DNA of 64,000 nt. Source: Brevundimonas vesicularis. GTDB lineage: Bacteria; Pseudomonadota; Alphaproteobacteria; Caulobacterales; Caulobacteraceae. Every line of letters starts with the position of its first letter. Position 1 is the stretch's first letter. Position numbers and translations under genes: made by a program. The stretch is taken from positions 1,922,001 through 1,986,000 of the forward strand of contig NZ_CP114278.1 in the NCBI RefSeq assembly GCF_027105095.1, given 5' to 3'. The notes below the pieces were generated by a model. The model saw only the letters and a program-made list of their open reading frames with translations, did not search any database and was not told where the DNA came from. Below, piece by piece: positions 33,872 through 43,982 of the stretch.

Positions 33872-35683
33872 TCAGATCATTCGAGGATCGGCGACATCCT
33901 CAATCTCGAACTGCACGCCCTTGCGGCCATTCCAGTCATCAGCCTTCAGCCGGCCCACAATGCTCAGCCCGCCCTGCCCCGACAACAAGGCCTGGCCCGT
34001 CGGCAGATCGGCGCAGCGCCAGGCGATGGCCTTGACCGACGCGCCATCTGGACCGACCAGCCGGCACCGCACATGACCGCCATTCATGGCGACGGGTTCG
34101 CGGGCTTGAACCCCGCTCAGGGCGAAGCTGGGTTCCGGGTTGGCAGGGCCGAATGGGGCCAGACGCTCGAACGATTCGAACAGATCGCGCGTCGCCGCCG
34201 CGGGGTCGATCAGGGCGTCGATCTCCAGCACGTCCTGTGCGACAGCTTCGACCCTTTCGGTAGCGAGGCTCTCGTTCAGGAAGGCGGTCAGCTCGGGCAC
34301 GAGCGCACCGTCCATCGTCAGGCCTGCCGCCATGGCATGACCGCCGCCAGCGAGCAGGATCCCGCTCTCCCAGGCCGCCTGGATCGCGCGTCCCAGGTTC
34401 ATGCCTGGCTGTGACCGGCCCGAGCCCTTTCCAAGACCGGTTACGGGATCGACGCCAATGACGATCACCGGCTTGCGCCAGCGCTCGCGCAAACGGCCGG
34501 CGACGATCCCGACGACGCCCGGATGCCAGTCCTCGCCCGCGACCACGACGACGGCGCTCTCGTCGGCATGTGCGCCGGTCGCCTCGACGCGACGAATGGC
34601 CGCCTCGGTGACGGCCCGCTCGACATCGCGCCGCGATAGATTCATTGCATCGAGTTCGATCGCCAGGGCCTCGGCCTCGGCCGGATCATCCGTCGACAAC
34701 AACCGTGCGCCCAGATCGGAGCGACCGATCCGTCCTCCGGCATTGATGCGCGGCCCCAGGATGAAACCGGCATGATTGCTCTTGGCCGGTCCCGGTTCGG
34801 CGCCGGCCGCCGCCAGAAGGGCACGCAGACCCGGATTACGCCAGTCGCTCATGACCTTGAGACCAAGGCCGGTCAGGGCGCGATTGAAGCCTGTCAGGCC
34901 CGTCACGTCGCAGATCGCGCCCAGGGCCGCCAGATCCAGCCACTGACGAATGTCCGGCTCGGGCCTCTCGGCGAACAGGCCCCGACGCCTCCCCTCCCGG
35001 TTCAGCGCCGCCAGAAGCACGAACACGACGCCCGCCGCCGCCAGATTTCCTTGACCAGAGTTGCAGCCCGGCCGGTTTGGGTTGACGACCGCCAACGCCC
35101 TCGGCGGCTCGCTGCGCATCAGGTGGTGATCGATAACGACGACGTTAAGGGCGATGGCGGCCGCATGGGCCAGGGCTTCGTTCGCCGCAGCCCCGCAATC
35201 CACCGTGATGACCAGATCGGCGCCCGACGCCTTCAACGTATCGAAGGCCTTGGCGCTGGGGCCGTAACCTTCGGTCATCCGGTCCGGAACATAGATCGAA
35301 AGCGTATGCCCCATCGTCCGGAACCAACGCACCAGCAGCGCCGCGCTGGAGGCGCCGTCCACGTCATAGTCGGCGAACACATGAATATTCGCCTTGGCCT
35401 GTAACGCGTTCAGGATCGCATCGGCCGCTGCGTCCATATCCATGAAGCTGGACGGGTCGGGAAACAGGGCGCGCAGGGTCGGGGTAAGGAAATCTTGGCC
35501 CTGGTCTGCGCGAACGCCCCGCGAGGCCAAGGCCCGGGCCAGCGGTTCTTCCAGATTCAGGGTCTGCATGTGCGCGCGCGTCGTTGCGGCGTCGGCCGGA
35601 CGTTGACGCCAGGAGCGCCCGGACAGGGACCGAGACACGCCGAGGAATGCGTTCAGTGTCTTTGCGCCGCTGTCGTCTGCCAT
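33872..35683 (-). CDS. recJ: single-stranded-DNA-specific exonuclease RecJ
   Basis: 5'-3' exonuclease on single-stranded DNA used in recombination and mismatch repair. 603 residues. DHH-family motifs are visible: FADYDVDGASSAALL (motif I), VITVDCGAAANE, VVVIDHHLM (DHH motif III), then the DHHA1 domain with GHAMAAGLTM and a C-terminal OB-fold. The linker ILGPRINAGGRIGRSDLGAR is typical. Its start lies 39 bases downstream of the stop of the 35.7-kb lipoprotein gene on the same strand. Confidence 0.96.
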   Translation of the reverse strand: MADDSGAKTLNAFLGVSRSLSGRSWRQRPADAATTRAHMQTLNLEEPLARALASRGVRADQGQDFLTPTLRALFPDPSSFMDMDAAADAILNALQAKANIHVFADYDVDGASSAALLVRWFRTMGHTLSIYVPDRMTEGYGPSAKAFDTLKASGADLVITVDCGAAANEALAHAAAIALNVVVIDHHLMRSEPPRALAVVNPNRPGCNSGQGNLAAAGVVFVLLAALNREGRRRGLFAERPEPDIRQWLDLAALGAICDVTGLTGFNRALTGLGLKVMSDWRNPGLRALLAAAGAEPGPAKSNHAGFILGPRINAGGRIGRSDLGARLLSTDDPAEAEALAIELDAMNLSRRDVERAVTEAAIRRVEATGAHADESAVVVVAGEDWHPGVVGIVAGRLRERWRKPVIVIGVDPVTGLGKGSGRSQPGMNLGRAIQAAWESGILLAGGGHAMAAGLTMDGALVPELTAFLNESLATERVEAVAQDVLEIDALIDPAAATRDLFESFERLAPFGPANPEPSFALSGVQAREPVAMNGGHVRCRLVGPDGASVKAIAWRCADLPTGQALLSGQGGLSIVGRLKADDWNGRKGVQFEIEDVADPRMI

Positions 35684-35722
35684 CGGCGCGTTATCGCGGG
35701 ATTCTGCATCCCGCGCGACCGC

Positions 35723-36172
35723 TCATCGCGCCGGGCGACGGTCGAGCGGCGGCGGAGCCTTTGCCCTGTCACGCAGACTTTGGGCGAAGGCCTCGATATC
35801 CGCCTGGGTCCGGACGGCGTCGGGCGACACCGGAACGGCGTTCACGGCCGCGCGTGTTTCGGCGGCGAGCGCCTCGGCGTCGCCGAGCGTCCAGTCGATG
35901 CGTGCGATCTCGCTGGTCAGCGTCGCGCTGTCGCCTTGGAGACGCTGCACATTCGACGCGACCTGAGTGACCGGCGGCAGATCGGTCGGCGCTGTCGGAA
36001 AGTCCTCCCAGCGCGGATAGCGCCGATTGGCGTCGACCAGTTCCTGGATACGCGGCGCCAGCGGCGAGACAGCCTCAGTCTTCGAGGCGGATGCGCCAAT
36101 ACAGCCGCTCAATGGCGTCGCGATCGCGGCTGCAGCGATCAGGATCATCTTTTTCGAGTGCGACGCGTTCAT
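35723..36172 (-). CDS. hypothetical lipoprotein
   Basis: 149 residues, not recognised. Signal peptide with lipobox PLSGC (MNASHSKKMILIAAAAIATPLSGC is within the first 24 residues), then a mostly helical mature part with IQELVDANRRYPRWEDFPTA near 42-61 and a Pro-rich end. The YPRW-DFP block and Q/E-rich helices suggest an outer-membrane-associated role, but this is inference. Upstream of recJ on the same strand; divergent from phaC. Confidence 0.75.
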   Translation of the reverse strand: MNASHSKKMILIAAAAIATPLSGCIGASASKTEAVSPLAPRIQELVDANRRYPRWEDFPTAPTDLPPVTQVASNVQRLQGDSATLTSEIARIDWTLGDAEALAAETRAAVNAVPVSPDAVRTQADIEAFAQSLRDRAKAPPPLDRRPAR

Positions 36173-36217
36173 TTCCTTGATGGTCTTATGCCATCATCGC
36201 GGTGCGCGGAAGGGCGG

Positions 36218-38197
36218 ATGAACCGCCCTCTGACGCCGGAAGCGCGAAGGACGATCATGGCCAAGACCCCCATAACGCCGACAGACGCCCCCGACCGCCC
36301 CGCACGCAAGGCCGGACGTCCGACGTCGGCCAAGCCACGCCCCCCTCGCCAGCCCAGGTCGAAACCTGCCGAAACGCGGGATGCCGCCTCAGAAACTCAT
36401 GCAGAGCCGACTCCTGAACCGACCGCAGCGACGCCCAACCAGGCCGAGTTGATCGAAACCCTGTCGATGAATCTGGCCAAGGCGGCCATGATGGCCCAGA
36501 GCGCGATCGCCGAGGCGGCGCTGACCCAGGCCGATCGGCCGGCCGCCCTTTCCGCCGATCCCTTCAACGTCGCACCAGCCATGACGTCAGTCATGACCAG
36601 CCTTGCGGCCCAGCCCGACAAGATGATTCAAGCCCAGGCCGACCTGTTTGGCCGCTATATGCAGCTCTGGTCGTCGACGGCGCGTCAGGCGGCCGGCGAG
36701 GCGCCCGATCCCGCACCGGTCGACAAGCGGTTCAAGGACCCGGCATGGTCCGAAAACCCAATGTTCGACATGATGCGGCGATCCTATTTGCTGACGTCGG
36801 ACTGGATGAACGGCCTGATCGCCGGGGTCGAGGACGTCGATCCCACGCTGAAACGTCGCGCCCAGTTCTTCACCCGCCTGCTGACCGACGCCTTCTCGCC
36901 GTCGAACTTTTTGGCCTCCAACCCCGTCGCGCTGAAAGCCTTGGCGGAGACCAGCGGCGAATCGCTGGTGAAGGGCATGCAGAACTTCGCCGCGGATCTT
37001 GAACGTGGCGGCGGATCGCTGCGCATCAGCCAGGCCGATTACGGCAAGTTCGTCGTCGGCGAGAACGTCGCCACGGCGCCGGGCCATGTCGTCTGGCGCG
37101 ATGAGTTGTTCGAACTGATCCAATACGCGCCGACGACCGAGACCCAGCACGAAATCCCGCTGCTGATCTTTCCGCCTTGGATCAACAAATTCTACATCAT
37201 GGATCTGCAGCCGGCGAACTCGCTGATCCGCTGGCTGTCGGCTCAGGGCTTCACTGTCTTCGTCTGTTCCTGGGTCAATCCGGACAAGGACAAGGCCGGC
37301 TTCGGCTTCGACGACTATCTGGAAAAGGGCATCTATCGCGCGGTCGAGAAGACGCTGGAGCAGGCGGGAACCAAGCAACTGAACGCCGTGGGATATTGCA
37401 TCGGCGGCACCCTGCTTGGCGCTGGTCTGGCGCATATGGCGGCCAAGGGCGACAAGCGCATCGCCGCCGCCACCTTCTTCGCCGCTCAACATGACTTCGC
37501 CGAGGCCGGCGACCTGCTGCTATTCACCGACGAACACTGGATCGCCGAGATCGAGCGTCAGATGGATGCGGCGGGCGGCGTCTTGCCGGGCGCAGCCATG
37601 GCGGAAACATTTAACGCCCTGCGGTCCAACGACCTGATCTGGTCCTTCTTCATCAGCAACTATCTGATGGGGAAGGATCCGCCCGCCTTCGACCTGTTGT
37701 TCTGGAACGCCGACCAGACCCGCATGCCCAAGGCGCTGCATCTGGACTATCTGCGTCAGATGTATGGGGCCAACGCCCTGGCCAAGGGGCAGTTCGAGAT
37801 CGGCGGCCTGACGGCGGACCTGTCGAAGGTCGAGATCCCGCTCTATTTTCAGGCCAGCCGAGAGGATCACATCGCGCCGATGAACTCGGTCTATCGATCC
37901 GCCAAACTGTTCGGCGGCAAGGATGTGACCTTCACCCTGGCCGGGTCAGGTCACATCGCCGGCGTCATCAACGCCCCCGCCGCAAAGAAGTATCAGCACT
38001 GGACCAACCCTGCCCTGCCCGCCACCTTAGCTGAATGGCAGGAAGAAGCCGTCGAACATTCAGGCAGCTGGTGGGAGCATTGGTCGGCCTGGCTCGGCGC
38101 GCGATCCGGTAAGCAAATCCCCGCCCGCGACCCCGCCAAGGGCCCGCTCAAGCCCATCGAGCCGGCGCCGGGCCGCTATGTGAAAGTGAAGTCTTGA
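36218..38197 (+). CDS. phaC: class I poly(3-hydroxyalkanoate) synthase
   Basis: Polymerises hydroxyacyl-CoA into PHA storage granules. 659 residues from ATG 36218; an in-frame ATG at 36257, with AAGGA six bases before it, would remove 13. The catalytic triad is C394 in GYCIGGTLLG, D550 in SREDHIAP and H579 in GSGHIAG. Residues 1-75 form an extra low-complexity region rich in Pro, Lys, Arg and Ala, with KAGRPTSAKPRPPRQPRSKP at 31-50; the family core starts near 80. The usual class I length is about 560-600, so the N-terminal tail is the difference. The next gene starts inside the stop (TTGA). Confidence 0.96.
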   Translation: MNRPLTPEARRTIMAKTPITPTDAPDRPARKAGRPTSAKPRPPRQPRSKPAETRDAASETHAEPTPEPTAATPNQAELIETLSMNLAKAAMMAQSAIAEAALTQADRPAALSADPFNVAPAMTSVMTSLAAQPDKMIQAQADLFGRYMQLWSSTARQAAGEAPDPAPVDKRFKDPAWSENPMFDMMRRSYLLTSDWMNGLIAGVEDVDPTLKRRAQFFTRLLTDAFSPSNFLASNPVALKALAETSGESLVKGMQNFAADLERGGGSLRISQADYGKFVVGENVATAPGHVVWRDELFELIQYAPTTETQHEIPLLIFPPWINKFYIMDLQPANSLIRWLSAQGFTVFVCSWVNPDKDKAGFGFDDYLEKGIYRAVEKTLEQAGTKQLNAVGYCIGGTLLGAGLAHMAAKGDKRIAAATFFAAQHDFAEAGDLLLFTDEHWIAEIERQMDAAGGVLPGAAMAETFNALRSNDLIWSFFISNYLMGKDPPAFDLLFWNADQTRMPKALHLDYLRQMYGANALAKGQFEIGGLTADLSKVEIPLYFQASREDHIAPMNSVYRSAKLFGGKDVTFTLAGSGHIAGVINAPAAKKYQHWTNPALPATLAEWQEEAVEHSGSWWEHWSAWLGARSGKQIPARDPAKGPLKPIEPAPGRYVKVKS

Positions 38198-38571
38198 ACC
38201 GTCTCGAACCCAACGCCCTGCTCGCCGTCAGCACAGGCGTCGCCTTGATCCTGCTGATCATGACGGCCAGCCTGTTCGGAGAACCGGGCAATACGGTCAA
38301 ATACTTGATCTCGGCTGTCATCTGCGCGGCCGCCTTTGTCCTGCTCAACGAACGGATGGCGCGCGCGATGAAACGACCGGTCGCTCAGCCGCTGATCCAC
38401 GTCAGCACGCCTGGCACGGCGGTGTGGGCCGGACTGTTTCCACTGATCGTCATCGCCATGGCCTGCGCGCCCGTATTCTTCGCCGGTCACGACTATGGGC
38501 TGCTGGTGATCATCGCCTCGGTCATCTTCGGCCTGACCGTCGATTCAGCCGTCCGCGCACACCGGGCCTAG
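38194..38571 (+). CDS. small hypothetical membrane protein
   Basis: 125 residues, no family recognised. About four hydrophobic helices (roughly 9-26, 36-52, 74-95 and 98-118) and short charged ends. The start is a TTG overlapping the phaC stop by four bases, so it is translated with phaC. It overlaps the convergent msrB by four bases at its end. A link to PHA granules is suggested only by position. Confidence 0.72.
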   Translation: MNRLEPNALLAVSTGVALILLIMTASLFGEPGNTVKYLISAVICAAAFVLLNERMARAMKRPVAQPLIHVSTPGTAVWAGLFPLIVIAMACAPVFFAGHDYGLLVIIASVIFGLTVDSAVRAHRA

Positions 38572-39071
38572 GCCGAGACGAACTTCAGCGCCACGCCGTT
38601 GTTGCAGTAGCGCAGCCCCGTCGGACGCGGACCGTCATCGAACACATGCCCCTGGTGTCCCAGGCAGCGGGCGTAGTGGTATTCGGTGCGCGGAATGCCG
38701 ATGGCCAGGTCACGCTTTTTGCCGATATTGGCGGCGATGATGTCATAGAAGCTGGGCCAGCCGGTGTGGGAATCGAACTTCCACTGCGATCGGAACAGCG
38801 GCAGATCGCAGCCCTTGCAGACGAACGTCCCGCGCGCATGCTGATCGTTGAACGGGCTGGAATAGGGACGCTCCGTCCCCTCGTGCCGCATCACGCGCCA
38901 GGAGGCGTCGCCCAAGCGTCGTCGCCAATCCGCATCGGACACCCGACGATAGGGCGAGGCTGCGTACTGCCCCTCCCCGGCTTCGGACATCTCAGGCGAA
39001 CAGGCGGACAGGGCGAGCGCGCCGGCGCCCATTAGAAGGCCCCGGCGATGCAGGATCAGGGACTGGGTCAT
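38568..39071 (-). CDS. msrB: peptide-methionine (R)-S-oxide reductase, exported
   Basis: Repairs methionine-R-sulfoxide in proteins, here in the envelope. 167 residues: RRGLLMGAGALALSAC at 9-24 combines a twin-arginine motif and a lipobox. The SelR domain has catalytic C156 (GLRYCNNG), the CxxC pair C85/C88 and C136. In zinc-binding MsrB the fourth ligand would be at 133, which is Tyr here (YARC), so the zinc site is incomplete, as in some other alphaproteobacterial forms. The protein may use Tat export, matching the tatABC operon. Confidence 0.92.
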   Translation of the reverse strand: MTQSLILHRRGLLMGAGALALSACSPEMSEAGEGQYAASPYRRVSDADWRRRLGDASWRVMRHEGTERPYSSPFNDQHARGTFVCKGCDLPLFRSQWKFDSHTGWPSFYDIIAANIGKKRDLAIGIPRTEYHYARCLGHQGHVFDDGPRPTGLRYCNNGVALKFVSA

Positions 39072-39110
39072 GTCCCTGATACGACAAAGGTCGCGGAATG
39101 GTTTCAGACC

Positions 39111-40061
39111 TCACATCAGACCGGTCGCCTCATCCAGGCCCAGCATGATGTTCAGGTTCTGCACCGCCGCGCCCGACGCGCCCTTGCCCAGATTGTCGAG
39201 CAAAGCGACCAGCCGCGCCTGCTCGCCATTGCGAGCGCCGAAGACATGCAAGCGCAGGCGGTTGGTGCCGTTCAGGCCTTCGGGCTCGATGCCGGTCATG
39301 GCCTCGGTCTCTTCCAGGTCGGCGACCTCGACGAAACGCTGGCCGTCATAGGCCTCGACCAGAGCGCCGTGCAGCCGTTCGACAGAAGGGGTTTCCGGCA
39401 GGGCCGCCAGATGCAGCGGAACCTCGACCAGCATGCCCTGGCGATAGTTTCCGACCGCCGGCGTGAACAGCACGTCTCGGCTCAGACCTGTGTGTTTGGT
39501 CATTTCGGGCACATGCTTGTGCCTCAGCGTCAGACCATAGGCGCGATAGGCGGTCGTAGCGCCCCCGCTGCCTTTTGGGGCCGCCTCGAACTCGGCGATC
39601 ATGGCCTTGCCGCCGCCGGAATAGCCCGACACCGCATTGACCGTGACAGGATAGTTGGCTGGAACCAGACCCGCCTTCACCAGCGGCCGCACCAGAGCGA
39701 TGAAGCCCGTGGGATAGCAGCCGGGGTTCGACACGAACTGAGAGCGGGCGATCAGCGCACGCTGCCCGGCATCCATTTCAGGAAAACCATAGGCCCAGCC
39801 CGGCGCGACCCGATAGGCGGTCGAGGCGTCGATCACCTTGACCGACGGGTTGTCGATCATAGACACGGCCTCTCGCGCCGCGTCGTCAGGCAGACACAGG
39901 ATCACGGCGTCGGCGCCGTTCAAGGCCCCGCGCCGCGCCTCGATATCGCGACGACGATCGCCCAGCAGGATCAGCTCCAGATCCGGGCGTGCCTCCAGGC
40001 GCTCGCGGATTTCCAGCCCCGTGGTGCCGGCCTCGCCGTCGATGAAGATGGTGTAGGTCAT
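39111..40061 (-). CDS. argC: N-acetyl-gamma-glutamyl-phosphate reductase (type 2)
   Basis: NADPH-dependent reduction of N-acetylglutamyl phosphate in arginine synthesis. 316 residues, the short type 2 form. FIDGEAGTTGLEIRERL opens the Rossmann fold; the active-site Cys is in SNPGCYPTGF near 110-120, and a GYSGGGKAM segment follows. Transcribed after the rplM-rpsI operon but separated from it by a terminator, so it probably has its own promoter. Confidence 0.95.
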   Translation of the reverse strand: MTYTIFIDGEAGTTGLEIRERLEARPDLELILLGDRRRDIEARRGALNGADAVILCLPDDAAREAVSMIDNPSVKVIDASTAYRVAPGWAYGFPEMDAGQRALIARSQFVSNPGCYPTGFIALVRPLVKAGLVPANYPVTVNAVSGYSGGGKAMIAEFEAAPKGSGGATTAYRAYGLTLRHKHVPEMTKHTGLSRDVLFTPAVGNYRQGMLVEVPLHLAALPETPSVERLHGALVEAYDGQRFVEVADLEETEAMTGIEPEGLNGTNRLRLHVFGARNGEQARLVALLDNLGKGASGAAVQNLNIMLGLDEATGLM

Positions 40062-40110
40062 CTGCCTCTCCCGTCCCTTCTCCGCTTAAGGAGCAAAGGC
40101 GCAAGAAAAA

Positions 40111-40138
40111 GGGCGCTCCGGGTCTCCCCGAAGCGCCC
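40111..40138 (-). terminator. rho-independent terminator after rpsI
   Basis: On the minus strand GGGCGCTTCGGGG is followed by a short loop and CCGGAGCGCCC, then five T residues (A-run at 40106-40110 on the plus strand). It ends the rplM-rpsI transcript. Confidence 0.88.
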
Positions 40139-40162
40139 CAAATCCAAACCGCGTAAACGCGA

Positions 40163-40657
40163 TTAGCGCTTCGAGAACTGGAAGCTGCGGCGAGCCTTGG
40201 CGCGGCCGTACTTCTTGCGCTCGACGACGCGGCTGTCGCGGGTCAGGAAGCCGTGCGGCTTCAGGACCTTGCGCAGTTCCGGTTCGAAGTGCGTCAGGGC
40301 GTGCGACAGGCCGTGGCGGATGGCGCCGGCTTGGCCCGACAGACCCGAACCTTCGACGGTGCAGATCACATCATACTGCGTGGCGCGGTCCGAGACGGTC
40401 AGCGGCTGGGCGATCATCATGCGCAGCACGGGACGAGCGAAATACTGCTCTTGGTCCTTGCCGTTGATGGTGATCTTGCCGGTGCCGGGCTTCACCCAGA
40501 CGCGAGCGATGGCGTTCTTGCGCTTGCCGGTCGAATAGGCGCGGCCTTGAGCGTCCAGCTTCTGGACATAGACGGGCGCGTCGTTCTCGACCGAAGAGCT
40601 CAGGCCCTTCAGGGCGTCGAAGCCGGTTGCGGTTTCGGTGTTGGTCACGTCGGTCAT
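40163..40657 (-). CDS. rpsI: 30S ribosomal protein S9
   Basis: Small-subunit protein whose C-terminal tail reaches the P-site tRNA. 164 residues; alphaproteobacterial S9 has an N-terminal extension of about 35 residues relative to E. coli. [19 protein letters not shown] and the C-terminal [17 protein letters not shown] are characteristic. Two bases separate its ATG from the rplM stop. Confidence 0.98.
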   Translation of the reverse strand: MTDVTNTETATGFDALKGLSSSVENDAPVYVQKLDAQGRAYSTGKRKNAIARVWVKPGTGKITINGKDQEQYFARPVLRMMIAQPLTVSDRATQYDVICTVEGSGLSGQAGAIRHGLSHALTHFEPELRKVLKPHGFLTRDSRVVERKKYGRAKARRSFQFSKR

Positions 40658-40659
40658 GC

Positions 40660-41136
40660 TCAGACGCTCCGGGTGTTCTTGGGCGACGCCGACTTGAAGT
40701 CGATCGTTTCCGGTTGCTGGGCTTCGTGGTCGTGCTGGTTGCCAGAGAACAGGCGCAGGTGCGTCATCTGCTTGCGGGCCAAGGGGCTTTCCTTGGGCAG
40801 CATGCGCTCGACGGCCTTTTCAAGCACGCGCTCGGGGAAGCGGCCGCCCAGAACCTTCTCAGGCGTGGTCGACTTGACGCCGCCCGGGTGACCGGTGTGG
40901 CGATAGTAGATCTTGTCGGTGTTCTTCTTGCCCGTGAACACCACCTTGTCGACGTTGGTGACGACGACATAGTCGCCGCAATCGACGTGCGGGGTGTAGT
41001 CGCCGCGGTGCTTGCCGCGCAGACGGTTGGCGATGAAGGTCGCAAGGCGGCCCACCACGACGCCTTCGGCGTCGATGTGGATCCACTTCTTCTCGACCTC
41101 GGCCGGCTTCAACGAAGCCGTAGTGCTCTTCAGCAT
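40660..41136 (-). CDS. rplM: 50S ribosomal protein L13
   Basis: Early-assembly 23S rRNA-binding protein, 158 residues. [48 protein letters not shown] and [20 protein letters not shown] match the family; the last ten residues or so are lineage-specific. First gene of rplM-rpsI, with a good sigma-70-type promoter about 60 bases upstream. Confidence 0.98.
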   Translation of the reverse strand: MLKSTTASLKPAEVEKKWIHIDAEGVVVGRLATFIANRLRGKHRGDYTPHVDCGDYVVVTNVDKVVFTGKKNTDKIYYRHTGHPGGVKSTTPEKVLGGRFPERVLEKAVERMLPKESPLARKQMTHLRLFSGNQHDHEAQQPETIDFKSASPKNTRSV

Positions 41137-41196
41137 GAGGGGGTTCCTGGAGACGAAAATCGGGTCCGGCCCCCGAGGGAACCGAATGAAGGCGCG

Positions 41197-41225
41197 CTGA
41201 TACAGGAGACGATTGGTCGCGTCAA
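41197..41225 (-). promoter_or_regulatory. sigma-70-type promoter of rplM-rpsI
   Basis: On the minus strand TTGACG (41225-41220), a 17-base spacer and TATCAG (41202-41197), giving a leader of about 55 bases before rplM. The remaining 41226-41396 is AT-richer and carries no gene; it presumably also holds the promoter of the divergent DUF839 gene. Confidence 0.6.
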
Positions 41226-41396
41226 CGCACGCGACAACACCGCATCTGCCACAACGTACTGTTTAAACAAAGCTTTTCAAATGCGGTATTAAAATACCCA
41301 ACGCCAAGAGCACAAGCAGCGTTGCGGCGTAGCACAAAACGTCATCAAACCATGATTATAGGAGGGCATCGCAACGGCGACAGCTTTGGAGCCCTC

Positions 41397-42779
41397 ATGA
41401 TCCTTCATCGTCGTGGTCTGATCGCCACGGGCGCAGCCGCCGCCTTCTCGGGATTGGCGCGTCATGCCGCCGCTCAGACGGGTGAAGAGACCTACGTCAA
41501 CGAGGTCCATGGCTACGGACCGCTGATGCGCGATCCCAATCGTCTGCTCGATCTGCCCGAAGGCTTTTCCTATCAGGTCGTCGCCCAGAGCGGCGACACG
41601 ATGGACGACGGCCTGTTCGCTCCGGGGCAGCCTGATGGCATGGCCTGTTTCCCGCTGGAAGGGTCTTGCGTGGCCCTGGTCGTCAATCACGAGCTGAAGG
41701 GCTCCAGCAGCCTGCATCGCAACTTGGGTCCTGGCGGCCTTCGTGAGGAACGGCTTGACCTGCTGGACGCCAGCCGGGGCTACGATACCTACAAGAATGG
41801 CCGCCCCCTGCCCGGCGGCTGCTCCACCATCATCTATGATCTGTCGACCCGCCGGATGGTCAGCCGACATCTGACGCTGGCCGGCACCTCGACCAACTGC
41901 TGCGGCGGTCCGACGCCTTGGGGCAGTTGGCTGACCTGCGAGGAGACGCTGGAGACGCCGGCCGACGCCGATGTGACCAAGGCCCACGGGTGGGTGTTCG
42001 AAGTGCCGGCGACCGCGACGGGTCTGGTCGATCCCGTGCCGCTCAAGGCGATGGGCCGGTTCGATCACGAGGCCGTCTGCGTCGATCCTCGCAACGGCGT
42101 CGTCTATCTGACGGAAGACGACAACGCCGGCCTCTTCTATCGCTTCATTCCCAATGCGCCCGGCAAGCTGATCGAGGGCGGCCGGCTTCAGGCCATGGCC
42201 TGGAAAGGCGCGCCCTCGGCCGACACCCGCAATCAGGACAGTCGCACCTGGGCTGTCGGCGACTGGAGGGAGATCGAATGGATTGATCTGGACGACGTCG
42301 AATCTCCCAATGGCGACCTGGCCAAGCGCGGTCATGCGGCCGGCGCGGCCTGGGTTGCGCGGGGCGAAGGCGTCTGGTGGGGCGATGACGAGCTGTATTT
42401 CACCGCAACCTCGGGCGGGCCAATCCGCCGCGGTCAGGTCATGCGGTTGGTTCCCGGCCTGAGCGGCGCCGCCGATCGTCTTCAGCTGTTCGTCGAGAGC
42501 ACTGATCCAAAGACGATGAACATGGCCGACAACATCACCGTCGCGCCTTGGGGACACCTGATCCTGTGCGAGGACAACTATTCCTCGGACGTCCGCAACC
42601 ACCTGAAAGGCGTCACGCCAGAGGGCAAGGTCTATACGATCGGCCGCAACGTCTTCACCGGCAACTCCGAGTTTGCCGGCGCCTGCTTCTCGCCGGATGG
42701 CGAGGTGCTGTTCGTCAACATCATGTACCCCGGCATGACGCTGGCGATCAGAGGCCCATGGTCCTCGGTCCGGACATGA
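41397..42779 (+). CDS. DUF839/PhoX-like Tat-exported protein
   Basis: 460-residue beta-propeller protein of the DUF839 (PhoX alkaline phosphatase-like) family. A twin-arginine signal at the N-terminus ([20 protein letters not shown], residues 4-23, ending near AAAQ) predicts folded export to the periplasm. Family blocks: [40 protein letters not shown] (metal-associated), [20 protein letters not shown] and [13 protein letters not shown] 41397 has GGAG six bases upstream; ATG 41352 is a possible earlier start. Phosphatase activity is plausible, not shown. Its last 32 bases overlap the convergent ctaA. Confidence 0.88.
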   Translation: MILHRRGLIATGAAAAFSGLARHAAAQTGEETYVNEVHGYGPLMRDPNRLLDLPEGFSYQVVAQSGDTMDDGLFAPGQPDGMACFPLEGSCVALVVNHELKGSSSLHRNLGPGGLREERLDLLDASRGYDTYKNGRPLPGGCSTIIYDLSTRRMVSRHLTLAGTSTNCCGGPTPWGSWLTCEETLETPADADVTKAHGWVFEVPATATGLVDPVPLKAMGRFDHEAVCVDPRNGVVYLTEDDNAGLFYRFIPNAPGKLIEGGRLQAMAWKGAPSADTRNQDSRTWAVGDWREIEWIDLDDVESPNGDLAKRGHAAGAAWVARGEGVWWGDDELYFTATSGGPIRRGQVMRLVPGLSGAADRLQLFVESTDPKTMNMADNITVAPWGHLILCEDNYSSDVRNHLKGVTPEGKVYTIGRNVFTGNSEFAGACFSPDGEVLFVNIMYPGMTLAIRGPWSSVRT

Positions 42780-43848
42780 AGATGCGCGGCTGAGCCCGCA
42801 GCACCAACCATAGGTTCACGGTAGCCGTCGCCAGCACGATCGCGGCGCCTGCCTGGTGCAGCACGCCCAGCCACACCGGAACCGCGTGCAGCAGGGTCAC
42901 GATCCCCAGCAGAGCCTGGAACCAGATCACACCCGCAAGCATGAAGGCGCCGAGCCCCATTCCCTCCGCTACGCGCCACCGCCACGCCTGGAAAGCATAG
43001 ATGCTGACGGCGATCAGCAGACCATAGGCGACCAGTCGGTGATTGAACTGCGTCAGCGCCTGATCATGCAGGAAGGCGGCCGCGCCCAGGCTCCAGTCGG
43101 CCGGCGGCAAAACGGCGCCGTTCATCAGCGGCCAGTCGGTATAGACAAGCCCCGCATGACCGCCGGCCACGAGGGCGCCCAGCAGACATTGCAGGAAGAC
43201 CGCGCCCAGCAGCAGGCCGGCGCCCCTCGCCCAACCCGACGGCGGGCGGCCGTGATCCTCGCCGTTCCAGGCCTCCAGACCCGTCCAGATCAGGGCGGCG
43301 AACAGCACGAACGCCAGGCCAAGGTGCGTCGCCAGACGCTCGGGCGCCACGCTGACACGCTCGGACAGGCCGCTGGACACCATCCACCATCCGATTAGCC
43401 CCTGAAGGCCGCCTAGGGCCAGCAGCAGGACACAGCGCCAGATCAGGCGATTGGGCATCGCCCACTGGTGGAATACCGAGCGAGCCGGCGCCAGACGGCA
43501 CAGCAGGAAGACGATCAGCGGCAGGGCGAACACCATACCCACCAGACGCCCGATCAGCCGGTGCAGCCATTCCCACCAGAAGATGCCCTGGAACTCGCCC
43601 AGACTCATCCCGGCGTTGACCTGCGCGTACTGCGGGATCTGCTTATATTTCTCGAAGGCCTCGGCCCACTGCGCGTCGTTCAGAGGCGGAATGGCGCCCA
43701 TGATGGGCTTCCACTCCGTGATCGACAGGCCCGAGCCGGTCAGCCGCGTGATGCCGCCGATCACCACCATCAGGAAGACGACGGCGGCCGTGGCGAACAG
43801 CCATACGGCGACGGCGCGGTTACGATCTGGATTTCCGAAACGGTTCAT
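42748..43848 (-). CDS. ctaA: heme A synthase (COX15/CtaA)
   Basis: Oxidises heme O to heme A for aa3-type cytochrome oxidase. 366 residues with eight membrane helices. Heme-ligand-type motifs: [31 protein letters not shown] and a final [12 protein letters not shown], each with conserved His; [18 protein letters not shown] is the N-terminal signature of the alphaproteobacterial type. The ATG at 43848 gives the family length; upstream extension in the same frame is unrelated. The 3' end overlaps the DUF839 gene tail to tail. Confidence 0.95.
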   Translation of the reverse strand: MNRFGNPDRNRAVAVWLFATAAVVFLMVVIGGITRLTGSGLSITEWKPIMGAIPPLNDAQWAEAFEKYKQIPQYAQVNAGMSLGEFQGIFWWEWLHRLIGRLVGMVFALPLIVFLLCRLAPARSVFHQWAMPNRLIWRCVLLLALGGLQGLIGWWMVSSGLSERVSVAPERLATHLGLAFVLFAALIWTGLEAWNGEDHGRPPSGWARGAGLLLGAVFLQCLLGALVAGGHAGLVYTDWPLMNGAVLPPADWSLGAAAFLHDQALTQFNHRLVAYGLLIAVSIYAFQAWRWRVAEGMGLGAFMLAGVIWFQALLGIVTLLHAVPVWLGVLHQAGAAIVLATATVNLWLVLRAQPRIFMSGPRTMGL

Positions 43849-43982
43849 TCGACGCCTGACACTGACCCGGATATGGTGTCGCGTGGAAAGAAGACCAGAC
43901 GCGACCGGTGCGGTATGCCCGCCCCAAGCGACAAGATCGAGTCGGATTGAGTTAACGGCGCTGTCGCCGCAGGAGATCAGGG

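Noticed and set aside
35495..36217. In-frame 5' extension of phaC to 35495.
   Set aside because: It covers the antisense of recJ's 5' end and of the lipoprotein gene and does not resemble PhaC.
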